Shown: one piece after another, positions 63,227 to 64,000 of the stretch
Numbering within the stretch: position 1 is the first letter of the stretch
Layout: every line of letters starts with the position of its first letter
Origin: Avimonas intestinalis
Lineage (GTDB): Bacteria > Bacillota > Clostridia > Oscillospirales > Acutalibacteraceae
Reading direction: 5' to 3'
NCBI GenBank assembly: GCA_904380375.1
Contig: CAJFID010000005.1
Location: forward strand, 1-64,000
Length of the DNA stretch: 64,000 nt
Program-made: the position numbers and the translations under genes
Notes under the pieces: generated by a model
Database searches by the model: none
What the model was told of the DNA's origin: nothing
What the model saw: the letters and a program-made list of their open reading frames with translations, nothing else

Positions 63227-64000
63227 TCAATAGGCACCCGCCAGCTTGGTCAGCTCGTACAGGGTTTGCAGTGCCTCAATGGGCGTGAGGGTGTTCACAT
63301 CAATCTCCTTGAGCCGCCGGACCACCTCGCTGTCCCCCGCCGGCAGGAGGGAAAGCTGCCCGTCCTCCCGCTCAAAGCGGTCCTTGGACGAAGCGCCGCG
63401 CCCGTCGGCCGGGATATCCCCGCTCTCAATGCCGCGCAGGATCTCCTTAGCGCGGGAGACCACCGCCTCCGGGATCCCGGCCAGCTTAGCGACCTCAATG
63501 CCGTAGCTGTCGTCCGCCGGGCCGCGGACGATCCGGCGCAGGAAGGTGATGTCGTCCCCCCGCTTCTTGACGGCAATATTGTAATTTTTGACCCCGTCGA
63601 CTTCGCCCTCAATGGCCGTCAGCTCGTGATAATGGGTGGCAAAGAGCGCCTTGGCCCCCACCTTTTTGACCACGTATTCGAGCACGGCCCGGGCGATGCT
63701 CATCCCGTCAAAGGTGGAGGTACCCCGCCCGATCTCGTCAAAAACAATCAGGCTTTTCGCCGTCGCGTTCTTCAAGATTGAAGCGACCTCGTTCATCTCC
63801 ACCATGAAGGTGGACTGGCCGGAGGCCAGGTCGTCCGACGCGCCGACACGGGTAAAGATGCTGTCGACAATCCCGATATTCGCGCTGTCCGCCGGGACGA
63901 AGGAGCCGATCTGCGCCATCAGCACGATCAGCGCCGTCTGCCGCATGAAGGTGGATTTTCCCGCCATATTCGGCCCGGTGATCAGCGCGACCCGGTTCTC
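63227..64000 (-). CDS. mutS: DNA mismatch repair protein MutS, C-terminal part (runs off the window)
   Basis: The last about 257 residues. The P-loop GPNMAGKSTFMRQ is complete just inside the window edge, followed by DSIFTRVGASDDLASGQSTFMVEM, the Walker B VIFDEIGRGTSTFDG (here LIVFDEIGRGTST), ATHYHELT and the C-terminal helices. The rest lies beyond 64000. It leads the mutS-mutL-miaA chain. Confidence 0.95.
   Translation of the reverse strand, partial: ENRVALITGPNMAGKSTFMRQTALIVLMAQIGSFVPADSANIGIVDSIFTRVGASDDLASGQSTFMVEMNEVASILKNATAKSLIVFDEIGRGTSTFDGMSIARAVLEYVVKKVGAKALFATHYHELTAIEGEVDGVKNYNIAVKKRGDDITFLRRIVRGPADDSYGIEVAKLAGIPEAVVSRAKEILRGIESGDIPADGRGASSKDRFEREDGQLSLLPAGDSEVVRRLKEIDVNTLTPIEALQTLYELTKLAGAY

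Overview
The window looks like a chromosome segment of a GC-rich, Gram-positive, spore-forming anaerobe of the Clostridia (Oscillospiraceae/Ruminococcaceae-like). The evidence is spoIIR, the sepF-ylm-divIVA-lspA division cluster, a complete V-type ATPase operon, a membrane pyrophosphatase, L-lactate dehydrogenase, AGGAGG-type ribosome binding sites and consensus sigma-A promoters. The taxon is inferred from gene content only.

Layout. 1-690 is an AT-richer mobile patch: a transposon tnpV gene cut by what looks like the end of an IS21-type element. 1095-12563 holds housekeeping genes: CCA-adding enzyme, DUF1848 radical-SAM-like protein, AlkD-like glycosylase, ApbE, an XpaC-TelA pair, Ogt, a membrane pyrophosphatase whose frame carries an amber stop, and Ldh. 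12586-15732 holds a MATE exporter, a flavin-binding PNPOx-fold protein with an attenuator-like leader, and a lipoprotein.

14815-31259 is the main accessory region, a glycan-utilisation locus. It has an Opp-type ABC importer operon (oppA-B-C-D-F plus two unknown envelope proteins), an operon of an unassigned glycoside hydrolase, a GH127-like beta-L-arabinofuranosidase and a uroporphyrinogen-decarboxylase-family protein, a GH13-amidohydrolase operon, and an AraC regulator. One bipartite motif, TTGCC-N11-CRATATTGAC, lies upstream of all three operons. It always sits 32-33 bases before the predicted -10 box, and one copy overlaps the -35 of the araC gene. This predicts a single AraC-controlled regulon and is the most interesting observation here.

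31563-39088 holds a TVP38-family membrane protein, a small unknown protein, an HD-domain protein, a candidate structured RNA, spoIIR, ispE, an aminotransferase-Lrp pair, a PHP phosphoesterase with a repeated leader, and an ACT protein. The ACT gene precedes a UPF0210 protein. 40723-49949 is the V-type ATPase operon (G/H-C-I-K-F-E-A-B-D). 50154-53134 carries an alpha/alpha-toroid protein and an ECF-like sigma/anti-sigma pair. 53254-64000 runs on the minus strand: a HAD phosphatase, then a typical chain read mutS-mutL-miaA-HlyD-like-ylmE-sepF-ylmH-divIVA-lspA-rluD, with mutS running off the window.
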